Origin: an uncultured Eubacterium sp.
GTDB lineage: Bacteria > Bacillota > Clostridia > Peptostreptococcales > Anaerovoracaceae
Direction of reading: 5' to 3'
NCBI GenBank assembly: GCA_946555345.1
Contig: CAMNSS010000002.1
Span: 62,001 to 126,000 of the forward strand
DNA length: 64,000 nucleotides
Shown: one piece after another, positions 9,076-16,750 of the stretch
Layout: every line of letters starts with the position of its first letter
How positions within the stretch are numbered: position 1 is the first letter of the stretch
Notes under the pieces: generated by a model
Database searches by the model: none
Told to the model about the DNA's origin: nothing
What the model saw: only the letters and a program-made list of their open reading frames with translations
Translations under genes and position numbers: made by a program

Positions 9076-9182
9076 ATATTCCGAGCATATCGTTCTAAGG
9101 CCTGTTTTGCAAAACGCTATGAGCTATATGCCGATGGGTATGAGGGGAAACCCTTCTGCCTCCCGTGTTTGGAAAGGAATGA
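9076..9182 (+). ncRNA. Moco/Tuco-like riboswitch upstream of tupABC
   Basis: Shares with the copies at 7.4 and 21.7 kb the order TCCGA, GCCGATG, GGGTA, CTGCCTCCC, AAAGGAA. P1 is ATTCC (9078-9082) with GGAAT (9176-9180), a covariant of the CTCC/GGAG pairing elsewhere. P2 is GCATAT/ATATGC around a much longer loop than in the other two copies, so it is a structural variant. The 3' strand of P1 (GGAATGA) can instead pair with TCATTCC in the loop of the terminator at 9207-9235. P1 formation when ligand is bound would therefore free the terminator, an OFF switch for tungstate uptake. Ligand identity (Mo or W cofactor) is inferred. Confidence 0.72.
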
Positions 9183-9206
9183 TGTTTTACGCTGTGGTTC
9201 AGTCAT

Positions 9207-9235
9207 AAGGTCTTTCATTCCGAAAGACCTTTTTA
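9207..9235 (+). terminator. Riboswitch-controlled terminator before tupA
   Basis: Nine-bp perfect stem AGGTCTTTC/GAAAGACCT with loop ATTCC and a five-T run. The loop plus flank is complementary to the 3' strand of riboswitch P1, giving a terminator/antiterminator choice. About 435 bp of non-coding sequence then separates it from tupA. Confidence 0.8.
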
Positions 9236-9669
9236 TTGTGCAGGATAAGCGGCTAAGCAAGCGGTATGTCCTTGCTTGGACGTTTTCGGAACGCTTCCGG
9301 CCTGCCGCAGTGGCAGGCCAGGCATTTGTGCGTTGCCACAATGCACCTGGCTGACATTTTCGGCCCGCCTCCCAGGGATTCTGTGAGGATTCGGAAGTTT
9401 TATGAGGGTTTGGAAATTTCTGCGAAGATTTGGAAAACGCAGAAAGCCCTATTGGCAAAAGCTTGGCAAACAGAACGAGCTTTCGTACCGAAATTCCGGC
9501 ATCCCTCAATCGCCTGATAGTTATTTGAGCATTTTCTCAATCACTTAACAGGTATTGGCAACCTGTTTTCCGAAGTTTTTATGGCTTAACCCGGCGGCTG
9601 ATTCGGCTTGCAGATGAAATATGCTGCTTTACATTATTACTTTCTTTTTTTATTGAATAGGAGGAACAC
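9236..9669. other. Long leader before tupA, no gene
   Basis: 434 bp without credible coding sequence between the attenuator terminator and tupA. Weak GGAAACGC/GGAAATTTC-like repeated words occur at 9290-9440. The ribosome binding site of tupA is at its end. Confidence 0.5.
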
Positions 9670-10554
9670 ATGAAAAAAAGAATTTTTGCACTGGTCATGG
9701 CATTTGTTATGACGCTGGCCATGACTGCGGTACTTTCCGGCTGCGGCGGCGGTGAAGAAGAGCAGGCAGAGGTGGAAAGCAAGGGAACGATCACGCTGGC
9801 AACCACGACGAGCACGAAGGACAGCGGCCTTCTCGATGAAATCCTGCCTGAATTTACAAAGGCTACCGGCTGGGAAGTTGACGTTGTATCCGTTGGTTCA
9901 GGCGAAGCAATGGAAATGGGCATGAACGGCGAAGCTGACGTGCTGCTGGTTCACTCCCCTGCTGCCGAAAAGGAATACGTGGAAGGCGGACACGCTGATG
10001 AAGACGGCAGAATGGACGTTATGTACAACGACTTCGTTGTAATCGGGCCTGAATCCGACCCTGCGGGAATCGGCGAGAACGCTGCTGACGACGCCATCGC
10101 AGCATTTACAGCAATCATGGACAAGCAGTCCACGTTCGTATCCAGGGCTGATGACTCCGGCACGCACAAGAAAGAGCTTTCCATCTGGGAAAAAGCTTCC
10201 CTGACGCCTTCCGGCGAATGGTATGTGGAAGCAGCCGCCGGCATGGGCGATGTTATCACCATGACTGACGAAATGACCGGCTACACGTTATCCGACAGGG
10301 CAACTTGGCTCAACGTAGGAAAGAACACTGCACTGAAGATCCTTTGCGAAAAAGATCCGAGCGGCGTTTTGAACAACCAGTACGGCGTAATCTGCGTGAA
10401 CCCTGAAAAGAACGAAAACATCAAGCACGATGGCGCGAAGGCATTCCAGGAATGGATCGTTTCTGCGGATACGCAAAAGCTCATCGGTGAATACGGCGCA
10501 GAAGAATACGGCGAGGCGCTGTTCGTTCCAAACGCAAACGCTGACGCTGAATAA
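9670..10554 (+). CDS. tupA: Tungstate ABC transporter substrate-binding lipoprotein
   Basis: Extracytoplasmic tungstate-binding lipoprotein, 294 aa. A signal peptide with lipobox LSGC (residues 1-25) is followed by ITLATTTSTKDSGLLDEILP, the TTTS oxyanion motif that marks TupA, then GSGEAMEMGMNGEADVLLVH, FVSRADDSGTHKKELSIWE and GYTLSDRATWL, all characteristic of the family. AGGAGG precedes the start. It heads tupABC behind a cofactor riboswitch. This fits supply of tungsten to the AOR encoded nearby. TupA proteins can also bind molybdate weakly. Confidence 0.94.
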   Translation: MKKRIFALVMAFVMTLAMTAVLSGCGGGEEEQAEVESKGTITLATTTSTKDSGLLDEILPEFTKATGWEVDVVSVGSGEAMEMGMNGEADVLLVHSPAAEKEYVEGGHADEDGRMDVMYNDFVVIGPESDPAGIGENAADDAIAAFTAIMDKQSTFVSRADDSGTHKKELSIWEKASLTPSGEWYVEAAAGMGDVITMTDEMTGYTLSDRATWLNVGKNTALKILCEKDPSGVLNNQYGVICVNPEKNENIKHDGAKAFQEWIVSADTQKLIGEYGAEEYGEALFVPNANADAE

Positions 10555-10574
10555 GCATAGCATACCGATACGTT

Positions 10575-11270
10575 ATGGATACGATTGGACAGGGATTCGT
10601 AGAGGCATTCCGGCTCATCGGAGCGGGAGATGCTGAAATATTCGGAATCGTCGGCCTGTCCCTGTACGTTTCATTTTCCTCAGTGGTGATATCGACGCTC
10701 ATCGGCATCCCACTGGGGATTTTATTAGGAATCCGAAAATTCAGGGGCAAAGGCGCGATTGTACGAATCATATATACATTGATGAGTTTGCCGCCGGTTA
10801 TCGCAGGCCTTGTGGTATTCCTTATTTTGATGCGCAGAGGGCCGCTGGGCAGTTTGCAACTCAATTATACCGTCCCGGCAATGATCATCGCCCAGATCAC
10901 CTTGGTAACACCGATCATCATCGGGCTTACCTACAACATCGTCAAGGAAAAAGCGCCCTTGGTGAACAGCCTGGGCATTACTTTGGGTGCGGGCAGGCTG
11001 CGCAGGATGTGGCTGCTCATCTATGAAATGCGCGTCGGCATCACGACCTCCGTCATTTCCGGCTTCGGCAGGGCGATTTCCGAGGTCGGGGCGGTCATGA
11101 TCGTCGGGGGCAACATCAAAGGCAAGACACAGGTTATGACTACTTACATCTCCCAGCTAAAGGGCATGGGCAATTACAACCGGGCGATGGCAGTCGGGAT
11201 TATTTTATTATGCATCTCCTTCCTTGTGACTGCCGCCCTCTATCATTTTCAGGAACGGGAAAGCAGGTGA
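10575..11270 (+). CDS. tupB: Tungstate ABC transporter permease
   Basis: Inner membrane permease of 231 aa with about five to six hydrophobic segments. The segment GRAISEVGAVMIVGGNIKGK is the EAA-type loop that docks on the ATPase and has the typical TupB form. The N-terminus (DTIGQGFVEAFRLI) and LSLYVSFSSVVISTLIGIPL match TupB. It begins 20 nt after tupA stops and ends 7 nt before tupC, so the three form one operon. Confidence 0.93.
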   Translation: MDTIGQGFVEAFRLIGAGDAEIFGIVGLSLYVSFSSVVISTLIGIPLGILLGIRKFRGKGAIVRIIYTLMSLPPVIAGLVVFLILMRRGPLGSLQLNYTVPAMIIAQITLVTPIIIGLTYNIVKEKAPLVNSLGITLGAGRLRRMWLLIYEMRVGITTSVISGFGRAISEVGAVMIVGGNIKGKTQVMTTYISQLKGMGNYNRAMAVGIILLCISFLVTAALYHFQERESR

Positions 11271-11277
11271 TTTCGCA

Positions 11278-12138
11278 ATGGACGTGACATTTCAAAATCT
11301 GCAAAAATCCTTTGACGGCAGGAAAGTGCTGGATATTGAACAGGGCCTGATCAAAAGCGGCAGCAGGACGGCGATCATCGGCCCGAACGGCGCGGGGAAA
11401 AGCACCCTGCTGCGGATCATCGCCGGGCTTGAACAAGCAGACAGCGGCGCTTTGTCCTATGGGGATTCTGCCACATTCCCCCGCATGGATATCACGATGG
11501 TTTTCCAAAAACCATACCTCATTTCCACCACGGTGGAAAAAAATATCGCCTATCCGATGAAGCTGCGGGGATATGACCCTGCTGTGATTGAACGGCGTAC
11601 AAATGAACTGATGGAAGAATTAAACCTGACCGGGCTTCGGAAACAAAAAGCGTGGAAGCTGTCCGGCGGAGAAACCCAGAAGGCCGCCCTGGCCAGGGCA
11701 TTGTCCTTTCAGCCGAAGCTCTTGCTTTTGGATGAGCCGACGGCCAATATCGACCCGTCCACCACGGCGGAAATCGAAAAGATGCTGCTTTCCATCGGGG
11801 CGGCAAAGGATGATACGACAACGACCCGTTCTGCAAAAGAAGGCTCGCCAAAAGCTGGCGCACCAAAGGATATGAAGGAAAGCGGCGCATCAAAAAATAA
11901 GCAAACAAGCGGACAGAAAGAAATGCCGGACGCTGGACAGAAGGGGGCGCAGGGCGCTGGACAAGGAACAACCATCGTCCTCATCACCCACAATTTGGCG
12001 CAGGCAAAGCGCGTCTGCGATGAAGTGATGATGCTCCACGAGGGAAAACTGGTCGAAGCAGGCCCGTGTGAAAAAATCTTGCTCGATCCGCAAATGCAAG
12101 AGACACGCAGGTTTGTGGAAGGCGAGCTGTTGATTTAA
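11278..12138 (+). CDS. tupC: Tungstate ABC transporter ATPase with linker insertion
   Basis: ATP-binding subunit. Walker A GPNGAGKST near 39, Q-loop at VFQKPYL, signature LSGGETQK near 129, Walker B LLLLDEPTANIDP near 150 and the H-loop THNLAQAKRVCDE near 238 are present. Between Walker B and the H-loop, residues about 175-232 are a repeat-rich insert (TRSAKEGSPKAGAPKDMKES, SGQKEMPDAGQKGAQGAG) not seen in normal 210-230-aa homologues. It is placed where a loop can tolerate it. Operon partner of TupAB. Confidence 0.92.
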   Translation: MDVTFQNLQKSFDGRKVLDIEQGLIKSGSRTAIIGPNGAGKSTLLRIIAGLEQADSGALSYGDSATFPRMDITMVFQKPYLISTTVEKNIAYPMKLRGYDPAVIERRTNELMEELNLTGLRKQKAWKLSGGETQKAALARALSFQPKLLLLDEPTANIDPSTTAEIEKMLLSIGAAKDDTTTTRSAKEGSPKAGAPKDMKESGASKNKQTSGQKEMPDAGQKGAQGAGQGTTIVLITHNLAQAKRVCDEVMMLHEGKLVEAGPCEKILLDPQMQETRRFVEGELLI

Positions 12139-12256
12139 AGGCAGGGCAACAGGAAAACGCCTGCCAAAGAGCATGGAAGTGCCAGTATCTCCAAAATATA
12201 ATTTGCAATCAGCACGTCAGAACACGTAAATAATGTGAACCAGCAAAATAAGATAT

Positions 12257-12285
12257 TTGACAAATGGCATTGTATACGATATAAT
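12257..12285 (+). promoter_or_regulatory. Perfect consensus promoter for the small antisense RNA
   Basis: TTGACA (12257-12262), 17-bp spacer, TATAAT (12280-12285): an exact consensus sigma-A promoter with no coding sequence after it, only a roughly 65-nt RNA ending at the terminator at 12357. Confidence 0.85.
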
Positions 12286-12290
12286 AGGTG

Positions 12291-12357
12291 CAGATAGTAG
12301 CAAGTATATCTATTCCACACCAAACAAAAACACCGGGAGGGTGATCCCGGTGTTTTT
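12291..12357 (+). ncRNA. Putative type I antitoxin RNA (par RNAII-like)
   Basis: Predicted RNA of about 66 nt from the consensus promoter to the shared bidirectional terminator. Its 5' part (12297-12321) is a direct repeat of 12444-12468, which covers the ribosome binding site and start codon of the convergent small hydrophobic protein gene. The RNA is therefore complementary to the toxin mRNA both at its translation start and, through the shared terminator, at its 3' end. This is the layout of the pAD1 par locus (RNAI/RNAII with repeats DRa/DRb). Confidence 0.75.
12326..12357. terminator. Bidirectional terminator shared by toxin and antitoxin RNAs
   Basis: AAAAACACCGGGA/TCCCGGTGTTTTT stem with A-run and T-run on its two sides, so it serves convergent transcripts on both strands. 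Confidence 0.88.
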
Positions 12358-12367
12358 ATGTAGGCTC

Positions 12368-12460
12368 TTAGTTGCCACTGTTTCTGTCGAGCCATTTGCA
12401 AATACAGTAAGCAACCACATTTGCTACGATAGAAACGACTAGCGTAGCAAGTATACTCAT
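12368..12460 (-). CDS. Small hydrophobic type I toxin-like peptide
   Basis: A 30-aa peptide: MSILATLVVSIVANVVAYC then ICKWLDRNSGN. One membrane helix (about 3-20) is followed by a charged tail with KWLDR. Such short peptides with a tail of the form (I/C)KWLDR occur in Firmicutes as type I toxins of the Fst/holin-like kind (family recognition from memory). A GGAAGGGGG-type ribosome binding site lies about 10 nt upstream. A TATACT -10 box is present on the minus strand at about 12507-12512. The gene is convergent with a small RNA that can mask its start site. It is too short for standard gene callers. Confidence 0.72.
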   Translation of the reverse strand: MSILATLVVSIVANVVAYCICKWLDRNSGN

Positions 12461-12540
12461 CTCCACACCCCCTTCCCGTCACCAGTGTCGGGGTGGCAAC
12501 AAAAATAGTATACCATATTTTTCCAAATAGTAAAACAGTA

Positions 12541-12880
12541 TGTTTCACGCTGCCATCGTTTTTTAGCCAAAGTTTCTGTATCAAGCAAGAGGTTTATCGA
12601 ACATCATTATATACACACTCGTTCCATGTACCAATTAAGAAAACCTTGTGTTATCCCATGTAAATTCCTATATGTACAAATATAATAAAGTTCTGCATCA
12701 GATAAAACGATAATACCGCCGCAAATAATCAGTTTATACTATTTTTTCTTCCCATATCAAATTTTCTCATTTTGAAAAATAAAAAAACGCCGGTTCTTTT
12801 CAGAAAACCTGTTATCTATGTAAATATTTGACACAATGTGTTATAATTCATTATCATATTTTTCATAAGGAGGTTATGTT
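12541..12880. other. AT-rich intergenic region before the RM system
   Basis: No gene. Just upstream of the restriction gene the minus-10 TATAAT (about 12840) overlaps the small palindrome ACACAATGTGT, a possible operator. Composition shifts to AT-rich from here to about 15.9 kb. Confidence 0.5.
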
Positions 12881-14071
12881 ATGACTTTTTCAAATGCAGA
12901 AAAAGCACAACACGGGCAAAGCGCACAAAACAGTTTAAAACAGATTCTGGAATACTGCAAAGACCAAAAGTATATTTCTAAAGTCATTTCAAACTATAGG
13001 GTTGGCAAATCCGGCTTTACCAATAAAACACAATTCTATGCATCCTTTTTAATCGAATTTCTTGATACTGCCCGATGGGCTTTATTTACCACCACATCTA
13101 TGCGGACAGACCGAATAAAAGGACAACAATGGGATGCAAAAAACCTAAAAGAAATTGATTGTAACATAACAAGGACCTACCTAATTTACCCTGACGGCTT
13201 ACCAAAAGATGAACAAGATAAATTTATTAAACAATGCAGAAAATATTTAAACCGGGAAGATTACTCCGCTATTGATGCCATTGTATCCCAGGATCAAATT
13301 GCAAACCTAATCGAAGATTACTCTCTTAAAGATAAAACTGATGGTCAAAAAAAAGATATTCAAGGCAATAATTTTGAAGAAAGAATTGCTCGAACCCTCA
13401 GCTACCCCGAAAACCTGCAAAAGTGGAGAACAGGCTCAAATATTCTGGAAGGTTTACATTATGATACCTTTCAAAAGATAATTGAATGCTTTGAGTTAAA
13501 TAAAAACACAACCGAAACAATTAATGCCACGTCCGATAAAAAAATCATTGGGAAACTCCCTTCTGGCGGAAACCCCAAGACTGATGTGTTGGTCACGGTT
13601 ACTTTTAGCGATGGTTCTAGCTCTAATTATACTATCAGTTGTAAACGCAGTAGTGATAAAAGCGTTAGCGTCCACCAATATACTGCTGAATCTTTCTCCA
13701 ACGTACTTGATCCCGAAAATGATACCCTGAAAAAATTGCTTCATGATTTTCAAGCCGTCGGGAGTATACGCGCTTTAGGGAAAGAAAAAAGCGCCATGTT
13801 GGAAAAATCTATTGCGCCTTATGTTGCTGAGTTATCAATGTGGGCATTGGGCGGACAAAATGGCGATGGAAATCCTGACACGCAGTGGGCTAATTATATC
13901 TTGACTTATGACAACAATGAAGGTGATATATCAATCCACAAAATAGCTGACTACTGCGAATTATTAGCCGCATTTGAAAAACCCATTCATTTTGGAACAC
14001 CATTTAGCTGGACATACCCATCAAAACGAAGAGGCAAGAGCATACAATTAAAGTGTAAAATATTAAAATAG
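12881..14071 (+). CDS. MspI-family type II restriction endonuclease
   Basis: Restriction enzyme predicted to cleave CCGG by similarity to MspI. The C-terminal half contains GGNPKTDVLVTVTFSDGSSS, then YTISCKRSSDKSVSVHQY and finally FSWTYPSKRRGKSIQLK. These parallel, in order and spacing, the MspI segments GGSPKTD, NIKHSSKKKVSIAEYD and LNWTYASGSKAKKMQFK. The PKTD...CKR residues give a PD-(D/E)xK-like centre. At 396 aa it is longer than MspI (262 aa); the extra N-terminal domain (about 1-170) is of unknown role. AAGGAGG precedes the start. The gene is AT-rich compared with its surroundings and convergent with a cytosine methyltransferase, pointing to horizontal acquisition. Confidence 0.85.
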   Translation: MTFSNAEKAQHGQSAQNSLKQILEYCKDQKYISKVISNYRVGKSGFTNKTQFYASFLIEFLDTARWALFTTTSMRTDRIKGQQWDAKNLKEIDCNITRTYLIYPDGLPKDEQDKFIKQCRKYLNREDYSAIDAIVSQDQIANLIEDYSLKDKTDGQKKDIQGNNFEERIARTLSYPENLQKWRTGSNILEGLHYDTFQKIIECFELNKNTTETINATSDKKIIGKLPSGGNPKTDVLVTVTFSDGSSSNYTISCKRSSDKSVSVHQYTAESFSNVLDPENDTLKKLLHDFQAVGSIRALGKEKSAMLEKSIAPYVAELSMWALGGQNGDGNPDTQWANYILTYDNNEGDISIHKIADYCELLAAFEKPIHFGTPFSWTYPSKRRGKSIQLKCKILK

Positions 14072-14097
14072 AGTTGCCATTAGGCAACTCTATTTTT
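14065..14097. terminator. Bidirectional terminator between the RM genes
   Basis: Fourteen-bp perfect stem AAAATAGAGTTGCC/GGCAACTCTATTTT with a 4-nt loop, overlapping the stop codons of both convergent genes. Confidence 0.9.
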
Positions 14098-15493
14098 CTT
14101 CTTGCTTGAGTGCCTCAACCATCTTTTTCCCCATCGCATATGCTAACAACGGTGGAATAGCGTCTCCAATTTGCTCATATTTATCTTGAATTTTACTGCC
14201 ATGAAACTGAACATAAGGACCCGCAAACTGATACCAATCTGGAAAGCTTTGAAGCCTGGCCGCCTCTCTAGGAGTTATCGACCGATCAAGGGTTTGGTGT
14301 AATATTTCATCCAAACAATGTGATGTTACCGTAAAACTCGGCTCGTCTTTTATCAACCGCCTATTTCTGCTTCCATAAATGATATTAGGAAATAAGTGCC
14401 TATATTGATCGATAGTCCCGTCCTCTGTTAATTTTGCAAAAGTCGACTTCATGCTCTCATTTTCCTTAATCAAAGAAAGCAATTCCTTTTTTCGTTTTAT
14501 ATGTCCTGGACCTTTATGGGAGCTTATGGAATTTTTACGATACAAACCTGTCTCAATTAAATGCTTCGGAACCATTGCATTGAGATTCTCATCCACATAC
14601 TCGCCTCGCATTATTTCCACAAAGTGTTTTTGATTCTCACTAATAAATGCAGATGGTTTCTCATATACGGTCGTTTCCTCGCCCGTTTGAACGATTGGCA
14701 AATCAGCAATAGCTTCTTCTGATGTCACATAAGGTTTATCTGTTCCCGGGCCATACTCCTTTTCAGGGTATTCAAATTTCACATTTTTCAGGTCATTTCT
14801 AATCCCTACGAGAAATAATCTTTCTCTAAGCTGTGGAACACCATAATCACTTGCTTTCAATAAAACTGTACCTGCATCCCTTGATGCTAAACGATATACG
14901 ACATCTGCCCCACTATCTTCAAATGAATCGCAAATGAACTGAAAAATCGCGCCTTTAACGCCATTTTTTGCTTTAGAAAACATACCTTTTACATTTTCAA
15001 ACAATATCATTTTACTTTTGACAGTTCTTGATATTCTTAAAATGTTACTAAACAGATCATCCCGCTCATCATTCGCTGTTCTCGTTCCAGCTATGCTAAA
15101 GCTTTCACATGGAGCGCCGCCTGAAACAATATCTACAGTCTCATTCACTGAATCTATCCCATATCGCGTCCACAATAAAGCTTTAATCATTTTGCTACTA
15201 ACTAAATTGATATCTCCATGAATAACCAAGCTTTGCGTACTCTCATTCATAAATGATTTCAAATATTCATCATCAACACTGCTTTCAGATGCATATTCGC
15301 TAAGCTCGAACACTTCCGCATTATGGCTCACCGAATATGTTTCTACTGTTGTATCTGTCCACTCCACCGCAATCAAAGGAAGGATTCCCGCCCACTTAAA
15401 GCCTGTACATAGCCCGCCTGGACCTGAGAATAAATCTATACTAACCAAGCTATATTTTTCCTTTTTCATTCTCTCTTTCAAACTACTGTTCAT
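14090..15493 (-). CDS. C5-cytosine DNA methyltransferase
   Basis: Protects host DNA by C5-cytosine methylation, presumably of the same CCGG site. Motif I is IDLFSGPGGLCTGFKWAG near 19, motif IV is GGAPCESFSIAGTR (catalytic Cys after Pro; the usual PPC is APC here), motif VI is FENVKGMFSK, motif VIII is YGVPQLRERLFLVG, and motifs IX-X are REAARLQSFPDWYQF and QIGDAIPPLLAYAMGK. The 467-aa length and variable target-recognition region between VIII and IX are normal. AAGGAG precedes the start at 15493. AT-rich like its partner nuclease. Confidence 0.93.
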   Translation of the reverse strand: MNSSLKERMKKEKYSLVSIDLFSGPGGLCTGFKWAGILPLIAVEWTDTTVETYSVSHNAEVFELSEYASESSVDDEYLKSFMNESTQSLVIHGDINLVSSKMIKALLWTRYGIDSVNETVDIVSGGAPCESFSIAGTRTANDERDDLFSNILRISRTVKSKMILFENVKGMFSKAKNGVKGAIFQFICDSFEDSGADVVYRLASRDAGTVLLKASDYGVPQLRERLFLVGIRNDLKNVKFEYPEKEYGPGTDKPYVTSEEAIADLPIVQTGEETTVYEKPSAFISENQKHFVEIMRGEYVDENLNAMVPKHLIETGLYRKNSISSHKGPGHIKRKKELLSLIKENESMKSTFAKLTEDGTIDQYRHLFPNIIYGSRNRRLIKDEPSFTVTSHCLDEILHQTLDRSITPREAARLQSFPDWYQFAGPYVQFHGSKIQDKYEQIGDAIPPLLAYAMGKKMVEALKQEEK

Positions 15494-15996
15494 CGATCAT
15501 CTCCTTGCCATTTTCGTGAACCATTTCGACAATTTTCCCTATTCCGTAATCAAGTCTAGCACAAATTTTTTCTAATATTTCGGTATCCACATTCTAGTTT
15601 CACCCTAGATTTGAAACAGAAGCTATGCTTATTCCTGCCAATCCACGCAAATCTTGCTTCTTTATATCTTTGTCAATTTAGTAACGTAAACAGTTCTTAT
15701 ATGAAAGAGGCACACGATTGCCTCCTGTTCGAACACTTGTTTACATTCTACATCACATATCGTGTTTTTGCAATATTTTTAATTTGTTTACTTTGTTTTT
15801 CTCTTGAAAATCCAAAAATAATCACATCATATCTAACACAACAATTCTTAAAACGTGAACGCCTTTCAAAACCTACATATGCATTGAAAACACAGCATGG
15901 ATTTCACCCCGCCACGCCCCCTTTCCCTATAGCCATCCTTCCCAAAATGTGATACTCTATCCTTGAACGGGCATCGATTGGAAGGAGGCAGGACCT
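15494..15996. other. AT-rich intergenic region
   Basis: About 500 bp with no supported gene. A + strand frame at 15611-15952 has no ribosome binding site and no family resemblance. A LexA-like half-conserved site (CGAACACTTGTTTA, 15730-15743) is noted but unconvincing. Confidence 0.5.
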
Positions 15997-16749
15997 ATGA
16001 AAAAAATTTTGCTAGTTGAAGACGACGAAGCGTTAAACACTGCGCTTTCCTACGACCTGGAACTGGAAAACTACCAGGTTTATTCCGCATTTACGATCTG
16101 GGAAGGAATGACGCTTTTGAAAAGAAATAAAGTGGATCTGGCTCTCCTGGACGGAAACCTTCCTGACGGCGACGGATTCGCATTTTGCAAGACCATAAAA
16201 TCAAAATGGGATATCCCTGTTATTTTATTGACAGCGCGGGATATGGAGCAGGATGAGCTGCTAGGCTTTGACTGCGGCGCAGATGATTACATTACCAAGC
16301 CATTTCACGTCCCCATCCTTCACCGGAGGATTCAAGCAGCGCTTCGAAAAACAGGAACAGGCAAAACAGCGATGAGCGGCCCGGGGACAGCCGAAACAGA
16401 AACGATTGGGGCAAGAACAGGCGCAGCAGAAGCGATCGGCAAACGAAATTTATATGACGACGGATATTTAAAAATCAATTTTGATGCCCTGACCGCCGCA
16501 CGCGGGAATGAAACCTTGTCCATGACGCCCACGGAATACAAAATCCTCCGCCTTTTGACCGCCAATGCAAACCAAGTAATGACGAAACGCCTTTTGTTGG
16601 AAAAAATATGGGACAGCAAAGGGAATTTCGTGGATGAACACACCGTCGCCGTCAACATCAACCGCCTGCGAAAGAAGATCGAAGCGGACGGGCATACTTA
16701 TATCAAGACGTTATATGGCATGGGATATCAGTGGAAAGGCAGGTCATGA
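15997..16749 (+). CDS. OmpR-family response regulator with linker insert
   Basis: DNA-binding response regulator, 250 aa. Receiver domain 1-115 with EDDEALN acidic pocket, phospho-acceptor Asp in LALLDGNLPDG, and the KPFH lysine. Winged-helix C-terminal domain from about 160 (LSMTPTEYKILRLLTANANQ, then DEHTVAVNINRLRKKIE). Between them, residues about 118-148 are a repeat-like Gly/Ala/Thr segment (GTGKTAMSGPGTAETE, IGARTGAAEAIGKR), longer than usual. AAGGAGG at the start. It is followed 1 nt later by its kinase and then by an ABC exporter, the usual VncRS/BceRS-type arrangement for peptide or antibiotic sensing. Confidence 0.93.
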   Translation: MKKILLVEDDEALNTALSYDLELENYQVYSAFTIWEGMTLLKRNKVDLALLDGNLPDGDGFAFCKTIKSKWDIPVILLTARDMEQDELLGFDCGADDYITKPFHVPILHRRIQAALRKTGTGKTAMSGPGTAETETIGARTGAAEAIGKRNLYDDGYLKINFDALTAARGNETLSMTPTEYKILRLLTANANQVMTKRLLLEKIWDSKGNFVDEHTVAVNINRLRKKIEADGHTYIKTLYGMGYQWKGRS

Positions 16750-16750
16750 A

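Noticed and set aside
15611-15952. 113-aa plus-strand open frame after the methyltransferase, and a LexA-like site at 15730
   Set aside because: No ribosome binding site or family likeness; the LexA-like site has two mismatches in the conserved half and no SOS gene nearby.
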